Source: Pseudocolwellia sp. AS88
GTDB taxonomy: Bacteria; Pseudomonadota; Gammaproteobacteria; Enterobacterales; Alteromonadaceae
Length of the DNA stretch: 64,000 bases
Assembly: GCF_030551755.1 (NCBI RefSeq)
Contig: NZ_JAUPEC010000006.1
Location: 124,001 to 188,000, forward strand
Reading direction: 5' to 3'
Shown here: positions 38,292 through 46,573 of the stretch, piece by piece
Position numbering within the stretch: position 1 is the stretch's first letter
Layout of the letters: every line of letters begins with the position of its first letter
Made by a program: the position numbers and the translations under genes
Notes under the pieces: model-generated
Seen by the model: the letters and a program-made list of their open reading frames with translations, nothing else
Databases searched by the model: none
Told to the model about the DNA's origin: nothing

Positions 38292-38438
38292 GATTTTCTC
38301 TTTTACGGTATAAATAGAAAGCAAACTGATTAATTACTCAGCAAACAAACACTTAATGCAAATTAATACTTTACAAGTAATTTCCCACACTTTAATATTC
38401 GCCTCGTCTTAAGGCAAGCAGTTGCTTTATTACATTCA

Positions 38439-38529
38439 GGTGAGATGGCTGAGTGGTCGAAAGCACCGGTCTTGAAAACCGGCAAGGGTTTGTAGCCCTT
38501 CTAGAGTTCAAATCTCTATCTCACCGCCA
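38439..38529 (+). tRNA. tRNA-Ser (TGA)
   Basis: This 91-nt type II tRNA has acceptor GGTGAGA/TCTCACC, encoded CCA and a long variable arm (AAGGGTTTGTAGCCCTT). Anticodon loop CTTGAAA gives TGA. A hairpin terminator follows at once. Confidence 0.96.
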
Positions 38530-38534
38530 CATTC

Positions 38535-38568
38535 TAAAAAACCGCTAATTATTTAGCGGTTTTTTTTC
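38535..38568 (+). terminator. Rho-independent terminator after tRNA-Ser
   Basis: AAAACCGCTAA and TTAGCGGTTTT form an 11-bp stem with a T-run. A decayed copy of this hairpin appears again near 38706-38735. Confidence 0.9.
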
Positions 38569-38594
38569 GTCTAAAATTTAATGTTTAAGCCAGA

Positions 38595-38815
38595 GGGTTT
38601 GTAGCGCTAAACCTGATGTAGAGTTCAAATCTCTATCTCTTGGTTTTTATCACATCCATGTGAAAACCATATAACTTCATCCTTGAATAAAACCGCCACA
38701 TTCTAAAAAACCGCTAATTATTTAGCGTTTTTTTTTCGTCTGGAATTTGATATTTTGTTAATATAGAGTCTAGTGTCTATAGCGCTAAAACTTCGTAGAG
38801 TCCAAATCTCAACAC
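38595..38815 (+). repeat. Decayed partial copies of the tRNA-Ser 3' half and terminator
   Basis: At 38595-38641 the variable arm and T-arm of the tRNA recur (AGGGTTTGTAGC, TAGAGTTCAAATCTCTATCT) but the 5' half is absent. A 50-bp insertion follows, then CCGCCACATTC with the terminator hairpin (38693-38741). A third, more decayed piece (TAGAGTCCAAATCTCAAC) ends near 38815. None can fold as a full tRNA. The remaining gap to 38997 shows only AT-rich promoter-like DNA. Confidence 0.75.
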
Positions 38816-38997
38816 TTTCATTTAATTAATCACTTTTCTCAAAAACCGTATAACCTTTTTTATTTTCATTAAAACAGGCGAAAATTCGATTTTTAGTATT
38901 AAATTGCTATTGATAGTGGTTAAATAAAATACTGATTGAAATTTGCACTATAAAATTTATAACAACAATTATAATTTTAATTAAAGAGGGAGGTTAA

Positions 38998-39441
38998 ATG
39001 AGTAACGATAAAAGTACTTTAATAATTAAAAATGAAAACCTATTTAGAACCTTAGTTTTTTCACCTGTCGCGATTTTATTAATAATATTTGGAGGGGATT
39101 TTTTAGCATCTTCGGGACTTTTATTATTTAAAGTTATCTACGTTTTAGTTGGCTTGTATTCTTCACTCTGTGCTTTGGCATATGGTGCTTATTATACAAA
39201 TGATCTTTATGAAGGCGGAGAAGAAAGTTTTATTGAAAACGATAATCTATTTAAAGCTATTGTTTTTACGCCATTAGCCGTACTTTTTACATTTTTCGCT
39301 TTTGATTCAATAGCAGGTTCTAGCCATATAGTTTTTAATGTAATGTATATATTAATCGCTATGTACTTTATTCTGGGTGCACTTGCTTATGCTGCATTTT
39401 ATAGTAACGATTATTACGCTGAAAAATACCATGAAGCCTGA
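38998..39441 (+). CDS. Membrane protein made of two tandem homologous halves
   Basis: I do not recognise this 147-residue protein. It consists of two repeats of about 62 residues: residues 9-70 start NENLFRTLVFSPVAILL and end YGAYYTNDLYEG; residues 80-141 start NDNLFKAIVFTPLAVLF and end YAAFYSNDYYAE. Each half has two hydrophobic helices, so there are four in all. The ribosome site (GGGAGG) is strong. It stands alone, after the tRNA-Ser region. Confidence 0.75.
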   Translation: MSNDKSTLIIKNENLFRTLVFSPVAILLIIFGGDFLASSGLLLFKVIYVLVGLYSSLCALAYGAYYTNDLYEGGEESFIENDNLFKAIVFTPLAVLFTFFAFDSIAGSSHIVFNVMYILIAMYFILGALAYAAFYSNDYYAEKYHEA

Positions 39442-39484
39442 ACACTCTGGATATTAAGCTTTATTGTATCTGTTTCAGTAAATA

Positions 39485-39513
39485 AAGGCATTACAGTTAG
39501 ATTGTAATGCCTT
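39485..39513. terminator. Hairpin downstream of the tandem-repeat membrane protein gene
   Basis: AAGGCATTACA (39485-39495) and TGTAATGCCTT (39503-39513) are perfect 11-bp arms. T-rich DNA is clearer on the minus side, so it is a weak terminator for the plus-strand gene. The rest of the gap up to 39746 shows no gene. Confidence 0.5.
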
Positions 39514-39746
39514 GAACTTATTAAATAATTCATACACAAACTTCTTCATTAATGAAACTTTAAATGATTTCCTTAACATTATTTCTCACTGTTTATAACT
39601 AACTCATACTCAATGATCTTTAATTCAAATAATAAGTACAATCCCTGCTTTTTTAACTGACTTATTAGTTTTACAATTAAACAACATAGAAGTGATTAAC
39701 TATCGCTGGTTCAGAATTGTAAAACCTATAGATAAACGAGGCTAAC

Positions 39747-40127
39747 TTGTCATCAATACAAATTGCACGCTACTTTATTGCTTTTTCTTGGTTATATCAC
39801 GGAATATTCCCAAAACTTGTTCATGTTGCACCATTAGAAAAAGTAATAACGGCTAGTTTAGGTTTTTCAGATGAACTTTCCTATTTTGTCACCAAATCAG
39901 CAGGAGTTGCTGAAGTGATTTTTGGTTTGGTCTTTTTTGTTTTGTATCGCAACCAAACTATCGTATTACTAAATATTACAGCTTTAACTGGGTTATTATT
40001 CTTTGTCGCTTTGTTTCAACCACTGTTACTTATTGAAGCGTTTAATCCTGTAACGACTAATTTAGCCTTAATAGCTTTTAGTTTTATTTTGTTGAACGAA
40101 ACTAAAAGGAACCTTAATGAACGATAA
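39747..40127 (+). CDS. DoxX-like membrane protein
   Basis: This 126-residue protein has four hydrophobic helices of the DoxX-like type (SSIQIARYFIAFSWLYHGIFPK, then SAGVAEVIFGLVFF). The start is TTG at 39747, supported by GAGG six bases before; no ATG fits. It overlaps the next gene by 11 bp, so the two are translationally coupled. DoxX-like proteins are linked to thiol or quinone redox chemistry in the membrane. Confidence 0.8.
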   Translation: MSSIQIARYFIAFSWLYHGIFPKLVHVAPLEKVITASLGFSDELSYFVTKSAGVAEVIFGLVFFVLYRNQTIVLLNITALTGLLFFVALFQPLLLIEAFNPVTTNLALIAFSFILLNETKRNLNER

Positions 40128-40569
40128 TAAATATCCACCTCATATAACAGCTGGTGATTGCGTTATTTTATTTGATGGCGTATGCAAGCTTTGTAGTATT
40201 TGGAGTCAATTTATTATTAAGTACGACACACAAGGTCGCTTTAAGTTATGTAGTGTTCAATCACCCGAAGGACAAAGCATATTAAGGTATTTTGACATGC
40301 CGACTGGTCACTTTGACACCATGTTATATGTAGAAGGTAATCAATGTTTTGATAAAAGCGATGCTTTTTTAAATGTTATACGCAAGTTTGGCTATCCGTG
40401 GCGTTTGTTATACGTGTTCAAAATATTGCCTAAATGTATAAGAAATTGGTTTTATGATCGTATTGCTTTGAATCGGTATTCTTTATTTGGAAAATACGAT
40501 ACCTGTGTAGTTCCTTCTAAAGAAAATGAAAATAGATTTATAAAGAACGAGTCTGAAAACAGTTCCTGA
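40117..40569 (+). CDS. DCC-family (DUF393) thiol-disulfide oxidoreductase-like protein
   Basis: This 150-residue protein has the DCC motif DGVCKLC near residues 20-26, a thioredoxin-like redox site, followed by helix SIWSQFIIKYD and the family segment SDAFLNVIRKFGYPWRLLYV. It is coupled to the DoxX-like gene, and such pairs suggest a membrane redox unit. Substrate unknown. Confidence 0.85.
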   Translation: MNDNKYPPHITAGDCVILFDGVCKLCSIWSQFIIKYDTQGRFKLCSVQSPEGQSILRYFDMPTGHFDTMLYVEGNQCFDKSDAFLNVIRKFGYPWRLLYVFKILPKCIRNWFYDRIALNRYSLFGKYDTCVVPSKENENRFIKNESENSS

Positions 40570-40711
40570 TATTAGTTTATATATAAATACCTGCCTTTAG
40601 CTTACGTTATTTCTAATTCTAGAGTGAATACTGAATCTATGTTTTAGATCAATATTATTAATGCAAGTACGTGTTAAAAATAATATGAGATAGTTAAAAC
40701 TAGAGGAAAGG

Positions 40712-41863
40712 ATGATGAGTTCTACATTTTATATGCCTGCTTTGAATATTATGGGAAGTGGTAGCCTAATAGAGGCTGTTAACTTTATTAAAGAGCAAGG
40801 ATTTAAAAAGGCTTTAATTGTAACTGACAGTGCTTTAAACAAACTTGGTGTAGTAAAACAATTCACCGATTTACTAGAGCAGCAGAAAATTTTAAGTATT
40901 GTTTTTGATAAGACACAACCTAACCCTACTGTAGGAAATGTGAATGACGGGTTAAAAGTACTTAAAGAAAATAATTGTGATTTTGTTGTTTCGTTAGGCG
41001 GAGGATCTCCACATGACTGCGCTAAAGGCATAGCACTTGTTGCGAGCAATGGTGGAGAAATAAGTGATTACGAAGGTCTTGATCAATCTAAAAAACCTCA
41101 ACTACCTTTAATCTCTATTAATACCACTGCTGGTACAGCTTCAGAAATGACACGTTTTGCAATAATTACAGATGAAAACAGACATGTAAAAATGGCTATT
41201 GTGGACAAGCATACTACGCCTATGCTGTCTGTGAATGATCCTTTATTGATGGTGGGAATGCCTGCCACATTAACGGCAGCAACAGGAATGGACGCATTAA
41301 CTCATGCTATTGAAGCTTATGTTTCTACTGCCGCAACACCAATTACAGATGCTGTTTCCTTAAAAGCTATTGAGTTAATTAAAGATAATTTAGTCACAGC
41401 TGTTGAAGATGGTGAAAATATTCATGCACGAGAGCAAATGGCGTATGCGCAGTTTATGGCGGGTATGGCATTTAATAATGCATCGTTAGGTTATGTTCAC
41501 GCTATGGCGCATCAACTTGGTGGGTTTTATGACCTGCCTCATGGTGTATGTAATGCAGTGCTTTTACCACATGTACAAAGATATAATGCGTCTGTTTGTC
41601 CTGCTCGCTTAAAAGAAGTTGCAGTTAGTTTAGGTGTTGATGTAACTGGAATGTCTGTAGAGCAGGGGGCAAATGCTGCTATTAGTGCTATAGAAACACT
41701 TTCGTTGCATGTAGGTATTCCTGTAGGTTTAGCATTATTAGGTGTTAACAAAGATGACATACCATTATTAGCTGAAAATGCTTTAAAAGATGTTTGTGGC
41801 TTAACTAATCCTAAACAAGCAAGTCATGATGATATTTGCCAGATTTACCTTTCTGCGATGTAA
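40712..41863 (+). CDS. Iron-containing alcohol dehydrogenase, YiaY/AdhB class
   Basis: This 383-residue protein is a group III alcohol dehydrogenase. The NAD site is [14 protein letters not shown], and the metal ligands are the Asp and His in [12 protein letters not shown] and the His residues in [19 protein letters not shown]. It interconverts alcohols and aldehydes; the substrate range is not readable. GAGG at 40703-40706 gives 5 nt to the first ATG (40712) or 8 nt to the second (40715); both are workable. Confidence 0.92.
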   Translation: MMSSTFYMPALNIMGSGSLIEAVNFIKEQGFKKALIVTDSALNKLGVVKQFTDLLEQQKILSIVFDKTQPNPTVGNVNDGLKVLKENNCDFVVSLGGGSPHDCAKGIALVASNGGEISDYEGLDQSKKPQLPLISINTTAGTASEMTRFAIITDENRHVKMAIVDKHTTPMLSVNDPLLMVGMPATLTAATGMDALTHAIEAYVSTAATPITDAVSLKAIELIKDNLVTAVEDGENIHAREQMAYAQFMAGMAFNNASLGYVHAMAHQLGGFYDLPHGVCNAVLLPHVQRYNASVCPARLKEVAVSLGVDVTGMSVEQGANAAISAIETLSLHVGIPVGLALLGVNKDDIPLLAENALKDVCGLTNPKQASHDDICQIYLSAM

Positions 41864-41905
41864 ATTTAATTTCATCAAATATTGTTTACATGTTGCTTAG
41901 TAATA

Positions 41906-41938
41906 CCAGCCCAATTAAGTTGTATTGGGTTGGTTAAC
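41906..41938 (+). terminator. Hairpin downstream of the alcohol dehydrogenase gene
   Basis: CCAGCCCAAT (41906-41915) pairs with ATTGGGTTGG (41924-41933) with one G-T pair; a weak T-rich tail follows. Confidence 0.5.
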
Positions 41939-42068
41939 ACTTATTAATTAATTCTCCGTACTTTTGTCATTTTTTATCCTCTTTATAAGATTTTATATTT
42001 CTCTAACTTACAGGGCTTAAATAAGCTAAAATAGAGACAATTATTTTAGATTTAAGCCCTTTATATTA

Positions 42069-43430
42069 ATGACCTCTGCTAAAAATACCGATACAACTAA
42101 TACAACAACCGAAGCTTCAACTTCTATTAGCTTTAATGAGCTTGGACTTATTCCACCGTTATTAGCACGTTTAACTGAATTGGAATATAAACACCCAACA
42201 CCTATACAAGCGCGAGCTATTCCTAGTGTATTAGCTGGACGCGATTTAATTGGCGGAGCTAATACCGGTTCAGGTAAAACAGCTACTTTTGCATTGCCTA
42301 TTTTACAGCAGCTTTATAAAAGTAAAGACGCTGAAAAATCGTCAGGTAAAAACACCCGTTCTAAAGGTAATTTTGTTACTCAGCTTATTTTGGTTCCTAC
42401 GCGCGAGTTAGCGAAGCAGGTTGCTGATAGTATTAAATCGTACGCCGTACATTTTAATGGCGAGATCAAAATACATGCAGTTTTTGGTGGAGTTTCAGCT
42501 AATACACAAATGTTAGCATTACGTGGTGGTACCGATATTTTAGTGGCAACACCTGGTCGTTTACTCGATTTAATTTCAAGTAATGCTATTAAGCTCGATA
42601 AAGTTAAAACCTTAGTACTTGATGAAGCCGACAGAATGTTAAGTTTAGGTTTTACTGAGGAGCTAACCGCGCTATTAGCTTTATTACCTAGCAAAAAACA
42701 AACCTTATTATTTTCTGCTACTTTTCCAGAGCAAGTTAAAGCGTTAACTCAAGAGTTATTGAATAACCCGATTGAAATACAAGTACAAAGTGCAGATGCA
42801 AGTACCTTAGTACAGCGCGTGTTTGAAGTGAATAAAGGTGAGAAAACCGCAGTATTAGCTCACTTAATTATTCAACATTCATGGCGACAAGCACTTATCT
42901 TTGTTAATGCTAAAAACAGCTGTGAACATTTAGCTTCAAAGCTTTCTAAGCGTGGTATTACTGCTGAAGTATTTCATGGCGATAAAGGGCAAGGCGCTCG
43001 TAGCCGTGTACTTGAAGGTTTTAAGAATGGCGAAATTGAAGTGTTGATTGCAACCGATATTGCTGCGCGTGGTTTAGATATTGAAAAGCTGCCTGTGGTT
43101 ATAAATTTTGATTTACCAAGAAGCCCGTCTGATTACATGCATCGTATTGGTCGAAGTGGCCGTGCTGGTGAGGTAGGGTTAGCATTATCTTTGATTGATC
43201 ACGAAGATTATCGTCATTTTAAAGTGATTGAGAAAAAGAATAAAATTTGGCTTGATCGTGAGCAAGTTGAAGGTTTTGAAGTTGATGAAGACACTATTGA
43301 AGCATTGTTAGCTGAAGTTGAAGCTCAATCAAAACCTATGGCTGCGCCTGAAGGTACAGGTAAGAAAAAGCGTAAAAAGAAAGCCACCATCAATGCTGAT
43401 ATTTGGTTGAATAGCGGTGATTCTGAGTAA
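42069..43430 (+). CDS. DEAD-box RNA helicase, RhlE-like
   Basis: This 453-residue helicase has the Q motif (FNELGLIPP to PTPIQ), Walker A ANTGSGKT, PTRELA, GG and TPGR motifs, DEAD in VLDEADRML, SATFP, and the C-terminal HRIGRSGRAG. A Lys-rich tail (GKKKRKKKATINADIW) follows the core and should bind RNA. It unwinds short RNA duplexes; cold-adapted marine bacteria carry several such paralogues. The exact subfamily (RhlE, SrmB or other) is not settled. Confidence 0.9.
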   Translation: MTSAKNTDTTNTTTEASTSISFNELGLIPPLLARLTELEYKHPTPIQARAIPSVLAGRDLIGGANTGSGKTATFALPILQQLYKSKDAEKSSGKNTRSKGNFVTQLILVPTRELAKQVADSIKSYAVHFNGEIKIHAVFGGVSANTQMLALRGGTDILVATPGRLLDLISSNAIKLDKVKTLVLDEADRMLSLGFTEELTALLALLPSKKQTLLFSATFPEQVKALTQELLNNPIEIQVQSADASTLVQRVFEVNKGEKTAVLAHLIIQHSWRQALIFVNAKNSCEHLASKLSKRGITAEVFHGDKGQGARSRVLEGFKNGEIEVLIATDIAARGLDIEKLPVVINFDLPRSPSDYMHRIGRSGRAGEVGLALSLIDHEDYRHFKVIEKKNKIWLDREQVEGFEVDEDTIEALLAEVEAQSKPMAAPEGTGKKKRKKKATINADIWLNSGDSE

Positions 43431-43590
43431 ATTAAGTCAACAATATTAATAGAGATACTGAATATGATTATAATAAAACATCATTAAATCAGTATCCTAT
43501 ATCACCGTTTAAGTTATATGAAAGTAAAACGACTTCGAGTAAACTTAATCAATAAATTAATTCACACACAACATTAAGTAATATTTAATT

Positions 43591-44382
43591 ATGAGCATAA
43601 AAAACTTTTCAACTGCTGCACAGCAGTATTTAGCACGACGTGTTACGGGCACTAAAGCACAATGTTTACCAGAAAGTGAACGCCCAACTTCAATTGAAGA
43701 TGCATTAGCGGTTCATCAAGAAATGATCAAACAACGTTCAGATACAGTAGGTGGGTGGAAGTGTTTATTACCACTTGCTGAAGATAAAATTATTGTTGCG
43801 CCTATTTTTAGCAACACGGTTCAATCAGGTGATGTATGTCACTTGATGATGGATAAAAACGTAGCTCGTATTGAGCCTGAAATTGTTTTCATGCTAAATA
43901 AAGATTTACCTGCCCGCGCTGAAGATTATTCTGAGCAAGAAATTGATGACGCTATTGGTGGTTGTTACATGGCTTTAGAATTAATGCAAAGCCGTTTTCA
44001 TGAAGACGCTGGTAATGAGTTTGCTGAGAGCTTAGCCGATTGTATGTTAAACCAAGGTTTATTTATTGGACCTGAAATTGATAAAGCATTAGCTTATGCA
44101 GCTGCTGAAATTAACATTACGGTTACTCAAACAGAAGTTGAAGGTGACGATACAGTAAAAGTACTTGAAGGTAAGCATCCTAATCCATTACCTCAATTAC
44201 CTGTGTACTGGTTAATTAACTTTATGAGTAAACGTGGTACTAGCTTTAAGAAAGGCGAAGCTATTACTACCGGTTCTTATAAAGGAATTGTTGAAGTTGA
44301 TTTTGATAAGCCAACTGAAATTGTTTATGAAGGTTTAGGTAAATATAACGTTGAGTTTAAAACAATAGGAAAATCTGCTTAA
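43591..44382 (+). CDS. 2-keto-4-pentenoate hydratase-like (MhpD/FAH superfamily) protein
   Basis: This 263-residue protein has the hydratase family pattern: VHQEMIKQRSDTVGGWKC, ARIEPEIVFML (metal-binding Glu pair), CYMALELMQSRF and ITTGSYKGIVEV. Such enzymes hydrate or decarboxylate 2-oxo acids in aromatic meta-cleavage or catechol paths, but no such path is next to it, so the substrate is open. Confidence 0.8.
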   Translation: MSIKNFSTAAQQYLARRVTGTKAQCLPESERPTSIEDALAVHQEMIKQRSDTVGGWKCLLPLAEDKIIVAPIFSNTVQSGDVCHLMMDKNVARIEPEIVFMLNKDLPARAEDYSEQEIDDAIGGCYMALELMQSRFHEDAGNEFAESLADCMLNQGLFIGPEIDKALAYAAAEINITVTQTEVEGDDTVKVLEGKHPNPLPQLPVYWLINFMSKRGTSFKKGEAITTGSYKGIVEVDFDKPTEIVYEGLGKYNVEFKTIGKSA

Positions 44383-44413
44383 GCTTTAAAAAAAACTTCA
44401 ATGCATAGTCATT

Positions 44414-44450
44414 AAAATAGCTAACTTCAATTCGAGTTAGCTATTTTTTA
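44414..44450. terminator. Bidirectional terminator between convergent genes
   Basis: AAATAGCTAACT and AGTTAGCTATTT (44415-44446) form a 12-bp stem around TCAATTCG, with A-run before and T-run after. Confidence 0.9.
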
Positions 44451-44472
44451 TCTATATTACTCGTACTTTTTT

Positions 44473-45297
44473 CTATTTTCCATTGAAACACTCTTCTAGT
44501 GCCGCAACAATACGTTTATTACTAGCGCGCAAGCGATAATCTTCAGATTGATCAATCCAGCGGATAATACCATTTTCATCAATCAATAATGATGTAGGGA
44601 TAGACATTGACTTAAACTTTAATTGATTCAGTTTAGGGAAGGGTAAATCAAAAACAGTCATTACATCTTGCGAGTCTGCACCTAGTGCTTTGTGATGTTC
44701 AACACCATATTTTTTGACCACATCAAGCTGAGGATCGGCTAATAGTTTTAGACCTAAATTATCACGTTTTATATGAGCCATAGCCTCTTCTACACTATCA
44801 CCAGAAAGCGCGATAACTTCTACATTATATTTGTTAAAGTCGCTCTGCATTTCATCAAACATTGTAAGTTCACGGCTACAGTATGGACACCAAGAGCCTC
44901 GAAAAAACTTCAGTAATATTTTTTTATTTTTTAAATCTTCTTGTGAAAAAGCATGTCCTTGCGCAGATGTGCTTTGAAAAGGAATGATCGAATCACCTAT
45001 TTTTACTTTGATATTACCCAACGGTGTCTTTTTATTCATAAACACAAATAAGAATAAGCTACTTATAATAATGGATAATATCGCTGGAACAGCAATAGGG
45101 AGAACATTAATAATTTCATTAGGTATTGATAAGTAAAGTCCGTATATCGCAGAAGTAGTAGCAACAAAAATTGAAAAGAATAAGCCGATTGGAGTTTTTG
45201 GTACTTTGTTTTGTATAAGCTTATAAAAATAAACAGTGATACCTAAAATTAATACGATAAGTCCTGTGAGTGAAATTAGTAATGCTAATGTATTCAT
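44473..45297 (-). CDS. Membrane-anchored peroxiredoxin/AhpC-TSA-like protein
   Basis: This 274-residue protein has three N-terminal hydrophobic helices (about 5-25, 38-55, 65-88) and then a redoxin domain (about 100-270). The active site is GSWCPYC near residue 140, in the position of the peroxidatic Cys, with RELTMFDEMQ and DENGIIRWI as family segments. The domain may face the cytoplasm or periplasm; the helix count suggests an anchored enzyme. Confidence 0.78.
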   Translation of the reverse strand: MNTLALLISLTGLIVLILGITVYFYKLIQNKVPKTPIGLFFSIFVATTSAIYGLYLSIPNEIINVLPIAVPAILSIIISSLFLFVFMNKKTPLGNIKVKIGDSIIPFQSTSAQGHAFSQEDLKNKKILLKFFRGSWCPYCSRELTMFDEMQSDFNKYNVEVIALSGDSVEEAMAHIKRDNLGLKLLADPQLDVVKKYGVEHHKALGADSQDVMTVFDLPFPKLNQLKFKSMSIPTSLLIDENGIIRWIDQSEDYRLRASNKRIVAALEECFNGK

Positions 45298-45652
45298 ATT
45301 TGATCTCTTTGTTTTTTTGTACTAATTGGTAATGATTTGATTAATGTGCCGTTAGGTACAAAATTAGACAAGTAATAATAATTATAAACAACATATTAGT
45401 TGGTAAAAGTTAATAATAAGTATTAACTGTATAGTTCAACTGAAAATGTATGCTTTTAAACACACTTTAATAACGTTGAAATAAAGAAGTTGAAGGTGAT
45501 GGTAAATATGAATGTGTGAAACAAATGTGAAAGGTATTAACCGTTGAGAATAGTTCTGACTGATTTTGAAAAGAGCTAAAATTTTCAGCGATAAAAAAGC
45601 CACTACAGAATATGTAATGGCGATTAACTTATAACTGAGCTTAAGGTTTAAG
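45298..45652. other. 355-bp gap between convergent-facing transcripts
   Basis: No gene is supported. The right end holds the terminator of the polyol operon (45591-45621). The left part is AT-rich and should hold the promoter of the peroxiredoxin gene. A small open frame on the minus strand reaching into the kinase gene has no ribosome site and no recognisable domain. Confidence 0.4.
45591..45621 (-). terminator. Rho-independent terminator of the polyol operon
   Basis: GCCACTACA and TGTAATGGC (45599-45621) form the stem with one mismatch; on the minus strand six T follow. Confidence 0.8.
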
Positions 45653-46573
45653 TTAAGCAGGATCCATAAACTCTTCAATGTCTTTAAGTGGTAACTCAGG
45701 TGTTGCACCATGACTCTGTGCCACCATTGCGCCAACAGCACAGGCAAAGTTAACTGCGTATTGTGCATTAGTGGTGTTACATAATTGATAGATTAATGAA
45801 CCTAAAAACGAATCACCAGCGCCTACCGTATCAACAACTTTAATAAGAAAGCCGGAGTTGTAATAGTTTTGGTCATTAATTTTAAGTAAAGCACCATGCG
45901 AACCTTTAGTAACACAAAGATAAGGCGTATTCGTTTTCTCAGCGATAAACTCTAGATTTTGCTCTAACGAGTTGAATTTAGAACCCATAGCATGAGCTAT
46001 TTCGTATAGTTCATCATCGTTTAACTTAACAAAATCAGCAACGTTCATTAGCTCTATCAAAGTTTCAAGTTCATAATGAGGCTTACGTAAGTTCACATCA
46101 AAAATTTTAAACTTGGCTACATTTATCAACTCTCTTAAGGTATTTAATGAGGTTGCTTGACGACCAATTAAACTACCAAAAACAAAAATGTCTGAAGCTT
46201 TTACTTGTTCAATAAGGGCAGGGGTTAAAACAATATTATCCCAAGCGGTATCAGCTACAATTTCGTAAGAGGCTGAGCCACTTTTATCTAAAGTTACTTC
46301 AACTGTACTGGTTTTCTTTTCAGAATTAACTGCAATAAAGTCGGTGTTCATTTGACGATCTTTGATTTGGTCTAAAATTTCATGACCTAAAGCATCATCA
46401 CCAACAGCGCTTAGCATTTGTGCTTTTATACCAAGCGAGTTTAAACGTAAGCATACGTTTAATGGCGCGCCACCTAAACGTCTACCACTTTCAAAACAAT
46501 CCCATAACACTTCACCAAAACAGTTAATGGTAATGTCGCTTGGCGCTTTATCATTGATGAATAAGCTATTCAT
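45653..46573 (-). CDS. PfkB-family fructokinase
   Basis: This 306-residue sugar kinase has the opening NCFGEVLWDCFESGRRLGGA, PLNVCLRLNSLG and the catalytic signature DTVGAGDSFLGSLIY with the Asp base. It should phosphorylate fructose, made from mannitol by the dehydrogenase encoded just before it (1-bp overlap), to fructose-6-phosphate. The polyol context supports fructose over other sugars. Confidence 0.88.
   Translation of the reverse strand: MNSLFINDKAPSDITINCFGEVLWDCFESGRRLGGAPLNVCLRLNSLGIKAQMLSAVGDDALGHEILDQIKDRQMNTDFIAVNSEKKTSTVEVTLDKSGSASYEIVADTAWDNIVLTPALIEQVKASDIFVFGSLIGRQATSLNTLRELINVAKFKIFDVNLRKPHYELETLIELMNVADFVKLNDDELYEIAHAMGSKFNSLEQNLEFIAEKTNTPYLCVTKGSHGALLKINDQNYYNSGFLIKVVDTVGAGDSFLGSLIYQLCNTTNAQYAVNFACAVGAMVAQSHGATPELPLKDIEEFMDPA

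Noticed and set aside
38595-38741. A second tRNA-Ser gene
   Set aside because: Only the variable arm, T-arm and CCA end are present, split by a 50-bp insertion; no anticodon or acceptor 5' side.
45436-45768. Open frame of 110 codons on the minus strand overlapping the end of the fructokinase gene
   Set aside because: It runs in another frame of a well-supported kinase gene, has no ribosome site or domain, and its composition is that of shifted-frame AT-rich DNA.
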